DNA of 64,000 nt. Origin: Subtercola frigoramans (GTDB taxonomy: Bacteria > Actinomycetota > Actinomycetes > Actinomycetales > Microbacteriaceae). Shown one piece after another: positions 7,983 through 15,443 of the stretch. Location of the stretch: positions 1,612,001-1,676,000 of the forward strand of contig NZ_JAFBBU010000001.1 of assembly GCF_016907385.1 (NCBI RefSeq), read 5' to 3'. A program made the translations under genes and the position numbers. The notes under the pieces are model-generated. The model was given only the letters and a program-made list of their open reading frames with translations. It did no database searches and was not told the DNA's origin. The stretch's first letter is position 1; each line of letters begins with the position of its first letter.

Positions 7983-8389
7983 GACGATGATCCTTTTGTA
8001 TTCACTTGAAGTGCGCCCGATGATCAGGCGGCCCGCCCCCGGAACCCCCGAGCCTGTCAACTGTATGGTTACAGCGTCATCAAGTACAGACTCCCGTTCA
8101 GGGGGTATAACGGGCGAGAATCAAGGCGTGACGGTGAGAAGCACGCGCGCAGCGATGCCGATGCTGGCATTGGATGTCGGGGTGGCAAAGCGCACGTTCG
8201 CCAGCGTAGAGACGATGTCGTAACCGAAGCGATCGGGTTACCGATCTACTTCTGCGAACCACGCTCCCGCGTTTCTGATCTGGGGGGACAGCGCCTGAAG
8301 CTGCCCGGTCGAGTTTCAGATGGTGACGCTCACCGGGAGACATCTCACGGGCTTTGAGCCGGCTGTGTCGCGATACCGTGCTGGGACTG
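7983..8389. other. gene-poor stretch of about 400 bases
   Basis: I see no convincing gene here. The part next to 7982 carries the leader and ribosome site of the AOC-like gene. Short openings exist on both strands (for instance minus 8098-8343, very Arg/His-rich), but none has a plausible composition or start signal. The Arg-rich openings are what GC-rich non-coding DNA gives by chance. Confidence 0.4.
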
Positions 8390-8716
8390 TCAGTGAGGGA
8401 TTTTTGGTTCTTGGCCTATCTGTGCCCAAGAACCGATGGGGGCTCCGTAGGCTCCTAGCGCTTCAATCACGGTTTCGATCGTGCTGGCTGGGTCCCCGGT
8501 CAGGCTCAGCTCGAGGTCGCAATGGATGATGCCTTCGTCGGGGCTGATCATCGATCCGCCTCCAGTGATTTCGCTTCCGGGTGCCACATCTGCGAGTAGG
8601 ACCTCGAGCGGTCGCTCGTAGATCTCTATTCGGTGTTTGGGCTGCAGTCGCGCGTTCATGCGAACATCAGCCCGTGTCATTTGCGGCGGTGTAGCGCGGC
8701 GACGGAAGAGGGCCAT
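8390..8716 (-). CDS. hypothetical protein, possible immunity-type small protein
   Basis: 108 residues from the ATG at 8716 (MALFRRR). The sequence is soluble, with an acidic central part and the C-terminal segment TIETVIEALGAYGAPIGSWAQI. The form 'ALxxLGAPxGS' recurs in small acidic proteins near polymorphic toxins, as I remember it, but I cannot name a family. Same strand as three further small soluble proteins (8804-10606). Confidence 0.5.
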   Translation of the reverse strand: MALFRRRATPPQMTRADVRMNARLQPKHRIEIYERPLEVLLADVAPGSEITGGGSMISPDEGIIHCDLELSLTGDPASTIETVIEALGAYGAPIGSWAQIGQEPKIPH

Positions 8717-8803
8717 GGATTGGAGCCTAGACGAACCAGATGATTCGGCGGGAAAGCTGGCTTGCTGTTCTGGATCGCCGATGCCGAGTACCCTCCTCAC
8801 TGG

Positions 8804-9424
8804 CTAGGTGGTCATTTGGGGCGGAGAGCCGTGCTCTTGGATACCGAGGGCTGCCAGCGATTCGGCGCGCCATCTTCCCAACTGGGCCGTTGCTTCCTCA
8901 GCTCTACGAGCTTCCATCAGGGAGCGGATAGCGGTCATCCGATCCGAAGATGCAATGAGGAACGGACGGTCGTCGTCGCTCGGCGTGTGTAGTGCGGTGC
9001 GCAGTATTCGAAGCCCGAGACGAGGCCTACCAAGAAGAAGCGCAGCGTAGGCGGCCGCCTCGGCCCGCAACCGGTTCTTCGATCCATCTCCGTCTCGGAC
9101 GAGGTGCGTCAGTTCCCACTTCTCGGTCTTCCGCGAAGCCCAGACGTTGGCCACGATTCGCTCGATGTCGTCTCGTTCGATCGATATGCGTTCCGATTCG
9201 TCTCCCACGGCTCGAACCCCGCCGTGAATTGCGTGGGTGGGGATGAAAAGAGGCATCGCAATTCGCGCGATATAGATGAACTGCGGATCGCGAGATGTGT
9301 CCATCGCAACGCCGAATAGGACCTGCCCTACGGGTGTCGCATAGCAAAGCTGTTCCCGAAACGCGTGTCCTGGGTCGTTAGACAGAGCGGCACGAACAAG
9401 GCGTTTCCACTCCGCGACCTTCAT
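8804..9424 (-). CDS. hypothetical soluble protein
   Basis: 206 residues from the ATG at 9424. No signal peptide or membrane span. The N-terminal half alternates hydrophobic and polar residues (QVLFGVAMDTSRDPQFIYIARIAMPLFIPT), which fits a beta-rich domain. The C-terminal half is helical and Ala/Arg/Glu-rich (RLRAEAAAYAALLLGRPRLGLRILRTAL...), resembling one or two TPR-like helical hairpins. No family is recognised. It sits in a run of same-strand small proteins of immunity-like character. Confidence 0.5.
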   Translation of the reverse strand: MKVAEWKRLVRAALSNDPGHAFREQLCYATPVGQVLFGVAMDTSRDPQFIYIARIAMPLFIPTHAIHGGVRAVGDESERISIERDDIERIVANVWASRKTEKWELTHLVRDGDGSKNRLRAEAAAYAALLLGRPRLGLRILRTALHTPSDDDRPFLIASSDRMTAIRSLMEARRAEEATAQLGRWRAESLAALGIQEHGSPPQMTT

Positions 9425-9537
9425 ACCGTCATCCGGCGAGAGGAAGCTCCTGAGAGCTCATTGGCGGGTCCGACCTGTCGCATTTGATCACCGTACCGTC
9501 TGCCCGAACAATTCGAACCATGTCCCAAGCCGGGCAT

Positions 9538-10110
9538 TCAGCGGGACGAGACACCTGATCGTGGGGTTGCCGTGACAGGCCTGAGGGGAGCTTGGTTTGC
9601 TAGTGCCGGAACTCGTCGGACGCCGTCGAGGAATTGATCGTCTGGGTCATCAATGTCGTGCAGCTCGGCATCAAACAGACCGAGGGCTTTGTGTTCGGAA
9701 AACCATTCATCGTCGCGACCGTGTCGGATCTTGAGTTCAGGGAACAGCGTTCGGATCTGTACTTCGGTGTTGGCTCTCAACCAGGTCCATCTCGACGACG
9801 TGTCGTCGTCGTACCCGACCGTGAAGACCGGTCGGATTTGGCCGACTCTTGCACTGTCGACGTGTCGTTGCTCGAGGATTAGCGCGAGCAGGTGCCTCGG
9901 ATCCTCGTCGAGTGATTCCGCGAGGTCGGGCCTGCGGTCCCGCCACTCGATGTACTGGGCGTGGGTCATCCAGTTAGGGAGAGCGTTCTCGTCTACGACG
10001 TCAAGTTCTGGATACAGGTCCGTAATCGCGGCGGCGGATTCGGCATACACGGCCCGCCAGATACCCCCGACGCCGTAGTCCCAAACGACGAGGTATTTCT
10101 GCACACTCAT
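9538..10110 (-). CDS. hypothetical protein with internally duplicated domain
   Basis: 190 residues, soluble and acidic. Two halves look related: residues about 5-45 (YLVVWDYGVGGIWRAVYAES...ITDLYPELDVV) and about 93-135 (PVFTVGYDDDTSSRWTWLRANT...IRTLFPELKIR). Both have a beta-hairpin with Trp followed by a helix ending I-x-x-L-Y/F-P-E-L. This suggests a tandem repeat of a domain of about 85 residues. No family is recognised and no clear ribosome site is seen at the ATG. Confidence 0.55.
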   Translation of the reverse strand: MSVQKYLVVWDYGVGGIWRAVYAESAAAITDLYPELDVVDENALPNWMTHAQYIEWRDRRPDLAESLDEDPRHLLALILEQRHVDSARVGQIRPVFTVGYDDDTSSRWTWLRANTEVQIRTLFPELKIRHGRDDEWFSEHKALGLFDAELHDIDDPDDQFLDGVRRVPALANQAPLRPVTATPRSGVSSR

Positions 10111-10213
10111 GAAGGGAGGTTATCGCCACATTGGAGCTGTGACCAAGGCAGCGAATCTGCCCCGCCAGGGACCTCCAACGGACGTCGAGCGGTGGGATCT
10201 GAAGAACTGGCGG

Positions 10214-10606
10214 TCACCCGTTCGCGTCGATCCAGATCGTCGCATGAACGCGGGCGAGGCGGCCCACCATCTCTGCACTAAGAGTTTCGGCCCCACGTCC
10301 GAAAGTGAAGAACGCACGCACGAACACGGCTGGGTGATGGAGCTCCGCGGTGTCTAGTCCCGTCTGGTCCAGTTTGTCGAGCGCCTCATTGACTGCCTTG
10401 TCGAGCCGCTCCGCTCGGACCGACCAGTCAGCCTCGGAGAAGCTAGCACGGTGTACTTCATAGTGATGCTCGTCGCTGGGGGAGGATGTAGGGCCATCCT
10501 CAGAGAAGACGGACAGTGCTGCGATGGGATGGGCCGAATGAATGGTCAGGCTGACAATCACATATGTCGTCTCATCATCTTCCTCGGGCTGTGTTTTCAT
10601 CGTCAT
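10214..10606 (-). CDS. DUF4279-like protein
   Basis: 130 residues from the first of two ATGs (10606, 10600); the longer opening upstream is not protein-like. The order of elements fits DUF4279: an N-terminal strand (YVIVSLTIHS), a middle with a charged helix (SVRAERLDKAVNEALDKLDQTG), a strand (VFVRAFFTFG) and a final helix-strand (LSAEMVGRLARVHATIWIDANG). DUF4279 proteins are small cytosolic proteins often found in toxin-immunity neighbourhoods. The match is by eye and moderate. Confidence 0.55.
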   Translation of the reverse strand: MTMKTQPEEDDETTYVIVSLTIHSAHPIAALSVFSEDGPTSSPSDEHHYEVHRASFSEADWSVRAERLDKAVNEALDKLDQTGLDTAELHHPAVFVRAFFTFGRGAETLSAEMVGRLARVHATIWIDANG

Positions 10607-10717
10607 GCCCTGATTTTTGCACCTGGCCGCGGAGTATTCAGTCAATTCGTAAGCCGGACGCCCACTGGGATGTTGTCCCGATGAGCGAGTCTCGCGCGAG
10701 CTGTGTAGGTTTTCGGT

Positions 10718-11509
10718 GTGGCGATTGAAGAGAATGGGCTGGCGAAGCGCGACGATGTTGTCTCGCATTTTCTGGATTTTCTGCGCGGGCAAGGTGATGT
10801 GGACGCGGTTGTCTATGATCCGCCATCGTTGACTGCGCACATTTACGGCTTACCCGGTACGCAGGTCAGGGTGGGAATCGATTCGCAGGTGCTGCTTCAG
10901 AACCATTCCAAACTGATGGGTAATCGCTCGGATTTTCTCGACGCAGCATCAGCCCTCAGCGTGCGCCTACTCGAGGCTTTGGTCTTTGAAGCTTCACCTG
11001 ACTCGATCCTGCAACTAGATCCGGACGGTGACGGATTCTTAGTCGAACCGAAGCGCCTGGTCGAGACTCCACCGAATGTCCAAGTTATTGCGCAACCGCT
11101 TCGGTCTCCTCACGAGTTGTCGCAGACCGCAGTCGAAACGTATGTCATCGACGGTCGCGGCATCGAGTCCGAGGCCGCGTTCTATCGAGCTGTAGGGGAG
11201 GCTGTGAACGGACCAGGCGGATACTTCGGCGGATCGTTGGATGGATTGAACGACTGCCTTGGTGGCGGTATGGGTTCCGTTGACGAAGAGATCCAATTCC
11301 GGTGGACTCATTCAGATGTAGCACGCGCGTCGCTCGGGTTCGAGGAGACTGTGCGTTCGATGAAGGCCGCGACGGCCCGGGCTACGTTTGTGAATCGTCG
11401 GCTCGATCGGGAGCAGCTGTTGTTCGCTGAGCTTGGCCTCGGTCAAACCATCTTCGACGTGATCGTTTCATTATTCGACGACGCGGGAATCAACCTCGTG
11501 CTCGAATAG
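10718..11509 (+). CDS. barstar-like protein with unrecognised N-terminal domain
   Basis: 263 residues from a GTG. Residues about 141-190 (TYVIDGRGIESEAAFYRAVGEAVNGPGGYFGGSLDGLNDCL) follow the barstar pattern: a first beta strand with I-D-G, a helix, then the Y-F/G-x-N-L-D-A-x-x-D-C-L loop and helix that in barstar plugs the barnase active site. The N-terminal about 130 residues are a separate soluble domain without a recognised family. Barstar relatives inhibit RNases. No barnase gene is visible nearby. It is divergent from the DUF4279-like gene with 111 bases between starts. Confidence 0.72.
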   Translation: MAIEENGLAKRDDVVSHFLDFLRGQGDVDAVVYDPPSLTAHIYGLPGTQVRVGIDSQVLLQNHSKLMGNRSDFLDAASALSVRLLEALVFEASPDSILQLDPDGDGFLVEPKRLVETPPNVQVIAQPLRSPHELSQTAVETYVIDGRGIESEAAFYRAVGEAVNGPGGYFGGSLDGLNDCLGGGMGSVDEEIQFRWTHSDVARASLGFEETVRSMKAATARATFVNRRLDREQLLFAELGLGQTIFDVIVSLFDDAGINLVLE

Positions 11510-11521
11510 CCATCTTCCTTA

Positions 11522-11666
11522 GCCCGGAATGGGACGTCCAACGGAACAACGTCTAATCCGGACGCGGGCGTGGATTTTGATCTCGTCCACCGAGATGACG
11601 ACTATCTTTCGGCCGTGGTTGAGGGCAGGCTGAACCTCGAACGGTTCGTCGACGCCGGAAAATAGC
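11522..11666 (+). pseudogene. possible gene fragment without start codon
   Basis: One plus-strand frame in this gap, ending at tag 11664-11666, reads in protein-like fashion (GVDFDLVHRDDDYLSAVVEGRL and then NLERFVDAGK). It has no ATG, GTG or TTG in a sensible position and no partner upstream, since a stop of the barstar-like gene lies just before. It could be the tail of a lost gene. The alternative reading on the minus strand (11519-11722) looks less natural. Confidence 0.25.
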
Positions 11667-11708
11667 GCCATCGGAGTTGGTTGATGCCGATCATCAAGGG
11701 GGGGCATC

Positions 11709-12200
11709 ATGTACCAGTTCAAGAGAGGCGTCGCTGTCGCGGCGTTGGTCGGATCGCTGCTTCTCGCTGGGTGCGCTGCTAGCTCAAGCGCCCAGGATCA
11801 GGCGGTGGCGGAACAATCTGCTCGCCCGAGTCCAGATAGTTCGGGAGGGGTGGTACGCACCGTCCCCAGCACAACCAACCGCCCTACCGACCCGCCTCTG
11901 CCGAGCGATTACAACCAGAACACCAACATTCAACTTACTCCTCAGGAGGCTTCACTGAACCAGCTCTGGGCGCTTGCCAACTCGGAAGTCGGCATCGACG
12001 CCGCTAGCGCAGAAATCAGCGATGCAGGAGGTTTGAGAGACTTCTCGGCAGCTATTACAACCCGGTGCAATTCGATCCTGCCGGCAGAGCAAGCGGCCGA
12101 GCTGGACCAACTCAAAGCGGGCTACGAGTCAGCGACCGGGGCGGCGGCATTCACGGCCGCGAAAGCGTACTTCGTGCGTGCAACTGAACTATGCATGTGA
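11709..12200 (+). CDS. hypothetical lipoprotein
   Basis: 163 residues. The N-terminus is a lipoprotein signal: basic MYQFKRG, hydrophobic VAVAALVGSLLL, lipobox LAGC, so Cys22 would be lipidated and the protein anchored outside the membrane. A low-complexity Ser/Pro/Thr/Asn linker (about 24-75) precedes a helical domain of about 85 residues with two Cys (CNSIL and the terminal ELCM) that could form a disulfide. A strong purine run (aagggggg) lies just before the ATG. No family is recognised. Confidence 0.7.
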   Translation: MYQFKRGVAVAALVGSLLLAGCAASSSAQDQAVAEQSARPSPDSSGGVVRTVPSTTNRPTDPPLPSDYNQNTNIQLTPQEASLNQLWALANSEVGIDAASAEISDAGGLRDFSAAITTRCNSILPAEQAAELDQLKAGYESATGAAAFTAAKAYFVRATELCM

Positions 12201-12247
12201 AGCATCGTCGCCCCCAGATGGCCGCAGCGTCAGCTGGACGTTAGACG

Positions 12248-12658
12248 ATGATTCCGAAGTACATCCCGGCCGTCCCCGACGTCGTCGATGAACGCGCAGA
12301 CAAGATCAAGACACTGAAAACAGCTCTGTGGCTGACGGCTCTGTTCGGAGCGGGCCTACTTCCGCCTCTTCTAATCGGGTGGGGCTACCTCTCGTCTTTT
12401 CTCTTTCTAAATTACGACGGTTCGTCAGACGTCGAAGCAAAGCAAAAGCTCGTCGGCGGACTAATCTACGTTCTGGCCGGTGTCGTGATCCAGCTGGCGT
12501 CCACATTCGCCGTCTGGATAATTTCAGCCAAACTTGCCCGCCTCAGCGATCAACCCAACGTAGGCTTCGAACTCTCCGTTTTTGTTGGGATCTGGCTCGC
12601 GGGCGCAACAATAGGTGTGGGCGTATACTTCATGTTCTTTGCTCAGAACTATCGTTGA
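12248..12658 (+). CDS. hypothetical membrane protein
   Basis: 136 residues with three hydrophobic helices at about 26-52, 69-96 and 107-132, and a charged N-terminus. It follows the lipoprotein gene by 47 bases on the same strand and may be co-transcribed. AT content is a little above that of the neighbours, as in much of this accessory stretch. No family is recognised. Confidence 0.6.
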   Translation: MIPKYIPAVPDVVDERADKIKTLKTALWLTALFGAGLLPPLLIGWGYLSSFLFLNYDGSSDVEAKQKLVGGLIYVLAGVVIQLASTFAVWIISAKLARLSDQPNVGFELSVFVGIWLAGATIGVGVYFMFFAQNYR

Positions 12659-12719
12659 ACATCAAAATTTTCCGCTTGCCGGCATAATCGTGCCGCAACC
12701 CAACATTGGTGCCGCGGTT

Positions 12720-13244
12720 CTATTGGTGACCTTGGGCGGCACCAAGGTTTCGGGTTTCTCTTCGAAGTAGGGCGACCGCCTGGCCAAGTGCTGCCCGGAG
12801 AACGACGTTTTCCCGTGGGGACCAACTCGACTTGTAACTCCGCGAATCGAACGCGTAGGGCACGTTGAGCGCGACGAGCTTGCTGTAAACATTCTGGGCG
12901 GCACCCCAGCGCGGATCCCAGCTGCCGCCCGTCGCCGCGGAGAAGTCCAAGGCAATGTTCAAGATGTTCAGGGCGCTTTCCACGTCTAGATCAAATCGTC
13001 GGCGACCGAGCCAACCTTGAACGGGATTGACGTCGAGAACATTTGTATCTGCGTCACCTTGATGCCAACCTGCGGCATCAGCGCGCGCCTGACACTCTGC
13101 CGCGGAGCGAAACAACTCAACACGTCCATGCGCGGTGGCGACCGAGTCCCTGCCGTCACTCATACTGTCTTCGCCCCACCAGAAGTATGTCGTCCGACGA
13201 TCAAACCGTATCCCTTGGGGTGTGCCATTCTGAATCTGAGCCAT
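12720..13244 (-). CDS. hypothetical soluble protein
   Basis: 174 residues from the ATG at 13244. No signal sequence. Trp/Gly-rich near the start (TTYFWWGEDSM), then a segment with ELFRSAAECQARADAAGW, and a helical C-terminal part containing LDVESALNILNIALDF and ALGQAVALLRRET. The layout suggests a two-domain small cytosolic protein such as an immunity protein, but no family is recognised. Confidence 0.5.
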   Translation of the reverse strand: MAQIQNGTPQGIRFDRRTTYFWWGEDSMSDGRDSVATAHGRVELFRSAAECQARADAAGWHQGDADTNVLDVNPVQGWLGRRRFDLDVESALNILNIALDFSAATGGSWDPRWGAAQNVYSKLVALNVPYAFDSRSYKSSWSPRENVVLRAALGQAVALLRRETRNLGAAQGHQ

Positions 13245-13342
13245 CGATGCCTTCGTCCTTCAAGCAACCCTCCCACGCGGTTGGGCGCAGTGTCTCAGTC
13301 TCACGACCGAATGACGGGCGTCGTGTGGAACTCTCCTTTGGC

Positions 13343-13603
13343 TCAGTAGTGCTCTCGGCATTGCAAGATGACGATGTGTTCGTCGGTGACGTAGTAGACC
13401 AGTCTGTTGGCGTCGTCGATCCGTCGGGACCATGAGCCGGTCAGTATGTGTCTGAGCGGTTCGGGTTTGCCGATGCCGTTGAACGGGTCGCGTAGCGTGT
13501 CAGTGATCAGCTGGTTGATGCGTTTGAGTGTTTTGCGGTCCTGGGTCTGCCAGTAGACGTAGTCTTCCCACCCGTTCGGGTCGAAGACGATCGAACGGGT
13601 CAC
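13343..13603 (-). CDS. yoeB: YoeB/Txe-family mRNA interferase toxin
   Basis: 86 residues from a GTG. The full-length family pattern is present: IVFDPNGWEDYVYWQTQDRKTLKRIN at the start, DPFNGIGKPEPL in the middle (Glu near residue 48), WSRRIDDANRLVYYV and the C-terminal CREHY carrying the catalytic His-Tyr pair. YoeB is a ribosome-dependent endoribonuclease. Its GTG overlaps the antitoxin stop by four bases (GTGA), the usual antitoxin-first coupling. All key residues appear intact, so the toxin should be active. Confidence 0.93.
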   Translation of the reverse strand: MTRSIVFDPNGWEDYVYWQTQDRKTLKRINQLITDTLRDPFNGIGKPEPLRHILTGSWSRRIDDANRLVYYVTDEHIVILQCREHY

Positions 13604-13851
13604 GCGTCAAGAAGGTCATGCTTTTCGAACTCGCCGCGACGGGCCCGCTCGATTGCGGCGAGCAGCCGGTCGGCGTTTGCCGGGTTCCGAAGCAGGTAGG
13701 CAGTCTCTGTCATCGCGTCGTAGTCCTCTTTCGACAGGATGACGACGTTTCCGTGCCGAGACACGACCTCGATGGTGGTGTGATCATCATTGACCTGCTG
13801 GATGAGCCCGAACAGGCTCTTACGCGCTTCAGTCGCGGAAATGGCAGACAT
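13600..13851 (-). CDS. yefM: YefM/Phd-family antitoxin
   Basis: 83 residues. The N-terminal Phd/YefM fold is clear (ISATEARKSLFGLIQQVNDDHTTIEVVSRHGNVVILSKEDYDAMTET), followed by the C-terminal toxin-wrapping tail (LLRNPANADRLLAAIERARRGE...). It binds and neutralises YoeB and represses the operon. An ideal ribosome site (aggagg, five bases before the ATG) lies inside the left arm of the operator palindrome at 13860-13891. Confidence 0.93.
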   Translation of the reverse strand: MSAISATEARKSLFGLIQQVNDDHTTIEVVSRHGNVVILSKEDYDAMTETAYLLRNPANADRLLAAIERARRGEFEKHDLLDA

Positions 13852-13859
13852 CGTAGCCT

Positions 13860-13891
13860 CCTAAGTAGTACTTGATAACGTACCACTTAGG
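13860..13891. promoter_or_regulatory. palindromic operator of the yefM-yoeB operon
   Basis: Two 12-base arms, CCTAAGTAGTAC (13860-13871) and GTACCACTTAGG (13880-13891), are inverted repeats with one mismatch around an 8-base spacer. It lies directly upstream of yefM and covers its ribosome site, so bound YefM/YoeB could block both transcription and translation. The core GTAC differs from the TGTACA core described for YefM of E. coli. Confidence 0.7.
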
Positions 13892-14145
13892 TTGGTCGTT
13901 GGAATCTTCACTCGGAGGATTGTCAGCAGAATGCCTGCCAGCCGATTTCGGCGACCGCACACCGGCTGCCCGATGCGCCGGCGCTCAATGGGCAGTTTCG
14001 CGCCAATTCGAGCGGCAAATCCGGCGGAATTCCGGCGATCTGAGCATGCTCAAAGACCTTTTGATCACCTGTTGCCAAAATGTCGCCACACCAACGGGTG
14101 AGAGCGGCGGAATATTTTGAAGCATGGTCGGCGCGTTGGAGGTGC

Positions 14146-14718
14146 TCATCCGAAGATTGCTGGGGGAGGCGATGCGGGAGCCACAGGGAGTCCCTGCTCG
14201 AAGATCGGAACCAGGAGGCGGAGGGCCTTGTCCGGCAGTCCGTCGCCCGGAAAGAAGTCGTTCAGTACATCTTCCGCAGCATGGAGGTCACGAACGTCGC
14301 AGATCGCGAGCAAATTTGCGATGTCTTGCACGTCTCGACCTGGCCGTGAAGCGTTGAGTTTCATAGCGAGCAGCGCACGGGGCGAGGCTACTTCTACCGT
14401 GATGTCCTCGTTCGAGTAGAGAACCTCCCATTCCGGGTCGGCGCCATAAGCCGGGACGAACATGGAGGCATTGCTGTTGAGCCAGTCGTGAGGCCAGCCA
14501 TTCACATCCGCGACTTCAACGGCGGCATCGATGATAGGTTGCTCCGGCTGCAGAACTGCGTCGACGTCAGCAGTTGTTCGGCGATCGAAATAGCGAAGCG
14601 CGAGTGCGGCGCCACCGACGATGCGGATTCCGGCGGGCTGGCCAAGCGCGCGGAGTTTTTCGATGACCCCATTTATCCCGCGGATGAGGTCGTCGCGGTC
14701 GAGTTGATCACCGGGCAC
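14146..14718 (-). CDS. nucleotidyltransferase-fold protein (DUF6036-like), toxin partner candidate
   Basis: 190 residues from a GTG. The MNT/Pol-beta nucleotidyltransferase signature IRIVGGAALALRYFDRRTTADVDAVL (GG...DVD) lies at about residues 32-57. The later LLAMKLNASRPGRDVQDIANLL has the family's conserved Lys and Asp. Such proteins pair with XRE-type partners in toxin-antitoxin or phage-defence modules and may transfer a nucleotide to RNA or protein. The start shares one base with the stop of the XRE gene (TAGTG). Confidence 0.75.
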   Translation of the reverse strand: MPGDQLDRDDLIRGINGVIEKLRALGQPAGIRIVGGAALALRYFDRRTTADVDAVLQPEQPIIDAAVEVADVNGWPHDWLNSNASMFVPAYGADPEWEVLYSNEDITVEVASPRALLAMKLNASRPGRDVQDIANLLAICDVRDLHAAEDVLNDFFPGDGLPDKALRLLVPIFEQGLPVAPASPPPAIFG

Positions 14719-15293
14719 TAGATGCTCTCCAAAGTTGCCGCTTCGATCAGGATGCCGCGTCGGAGAAACGCTTCAGGAACATGCGTCCTATCGACGGGAA
14801 CGTCGTAGTCACTGGTGCGAGGAGCCCACTGCGCCTCGTGGTCTCCGAGTCTCGTGGTGACCCAGCCCGGGATCGGTAGGTCGCTGGCGCGCAGGCGAAA
14901 TTCACAGAGTGCTGCGATCGCGGCATCCCAGTGATCGAAGCCCGTCGGAGCCGGCTCGGTGAGTGTAAGGCCGACCTTGGTTGCTCCCTGTTCAGCGGCG
15001 AGGTTGTCTGCCAGTTGCAAGAAGCGACGAAACGCTGAGGCGTCGTCTGACCCAATGAGCGCCACACTGATTTCATACGCTATGCGCGCTGCGTCGCTGC
15101 GCACGGTAGGGATACTGACGACGGTCTGACCCGTCGCGCGCAAGAGCGTGTCAAGCGTGGCGACTGTGGGTTCGCGCTTTCCGTGTTCTATGAGAGACAG
15201 AGACGACCCTGCAATTCCGGAACGGGTGGCCAGTTCACCCTGTGTGAGCCCGCTGGCCGCCCGGGCCGAACGGGCAAGAACTCGTGCTGACAC
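14718..15293 (-). CDS. XRE-family HTH regulator, antitoxin partner candidate
   Basis: 191 residues from a GTG preceded by gaggtga. Residues about 4-60 (LARSARAASGLTQGELATRSGIAGSSLSLIEHGKREPTVATLDTLLRATG) form a classic XRE helix-turn-helix. The remaining 130 residues are a soluble domain with helices and an Arg/Trp-rich end. It is coupled to the nucleotidyltransferase gene downstream and has its own palindrome at 15304-15319. Probably an autoregulatory antitoxin. Confidence 0.8.
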   Translation of the reverse strand: MSARVLARSARAASGLTQGELATRSGIAGSSLSLIEHGKREPTVATLDTLLRATGQTVVSIPTVRSDAARIAYEISVALIGSDDASAFRRFLQLADNLAAEQGATKVGLTLTEPAPTGFDHWDAAIAALCEFRLRASDLPIPGWVTTRLGDHEAQWAPRTSDYDVPVDRTHVPEAFLRRGILIEAATLESI

Positions 15294-15303
15294 ATCTCAC
15301 CTC

Positions 15304-15319
15304 TTTACTAAGTAGTAAA
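15304..15319. promoter_or_regulatory. palindromic operator upstream of XRE/nucleotidyltransferase pair
   Basis: TTTACTA (15304-15310) and TAGTAAA (15313-15319) form a perfect 7-base inverted repeat with a 2-base centre, ten bases upstream of the XRE start and next to its ribosome site. It contains CTAAGTAGTA, also present in the yefM operator (13861-13870). Confidence 0.55.
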
Positions 15320-15443
15320 AGTGTAGCGGAGCAATGCCATCGCGAAATCGAATGTCTCGAAGATGTTGCCACGTGCAGAAGGTGCGGCTGAAGCGCGAAA
15401 GGAACGGTAGCCTTCGATCCCAATGCTGGTGCGGCAGCGCCGC

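Noticed and set aside
8098..8343. Open frames on both strands around 8100-8340, including a plus-strand piece reading LALDVGVAKRTFASVE that faintly recalls an IS110 transposase start
   Set aside because: Only about 16 residues look similar, there is no catalytic DEDD context, no inverted ends and the opposite frame is just Arg/His-rich GC noise.
8390..13891. Possible CRISPR array or phage genes in the accessory region
   Set aside because: No regularly spaced direct repeats, no cas genes, and no capsid, portal, terminase or integrase genes were seen.
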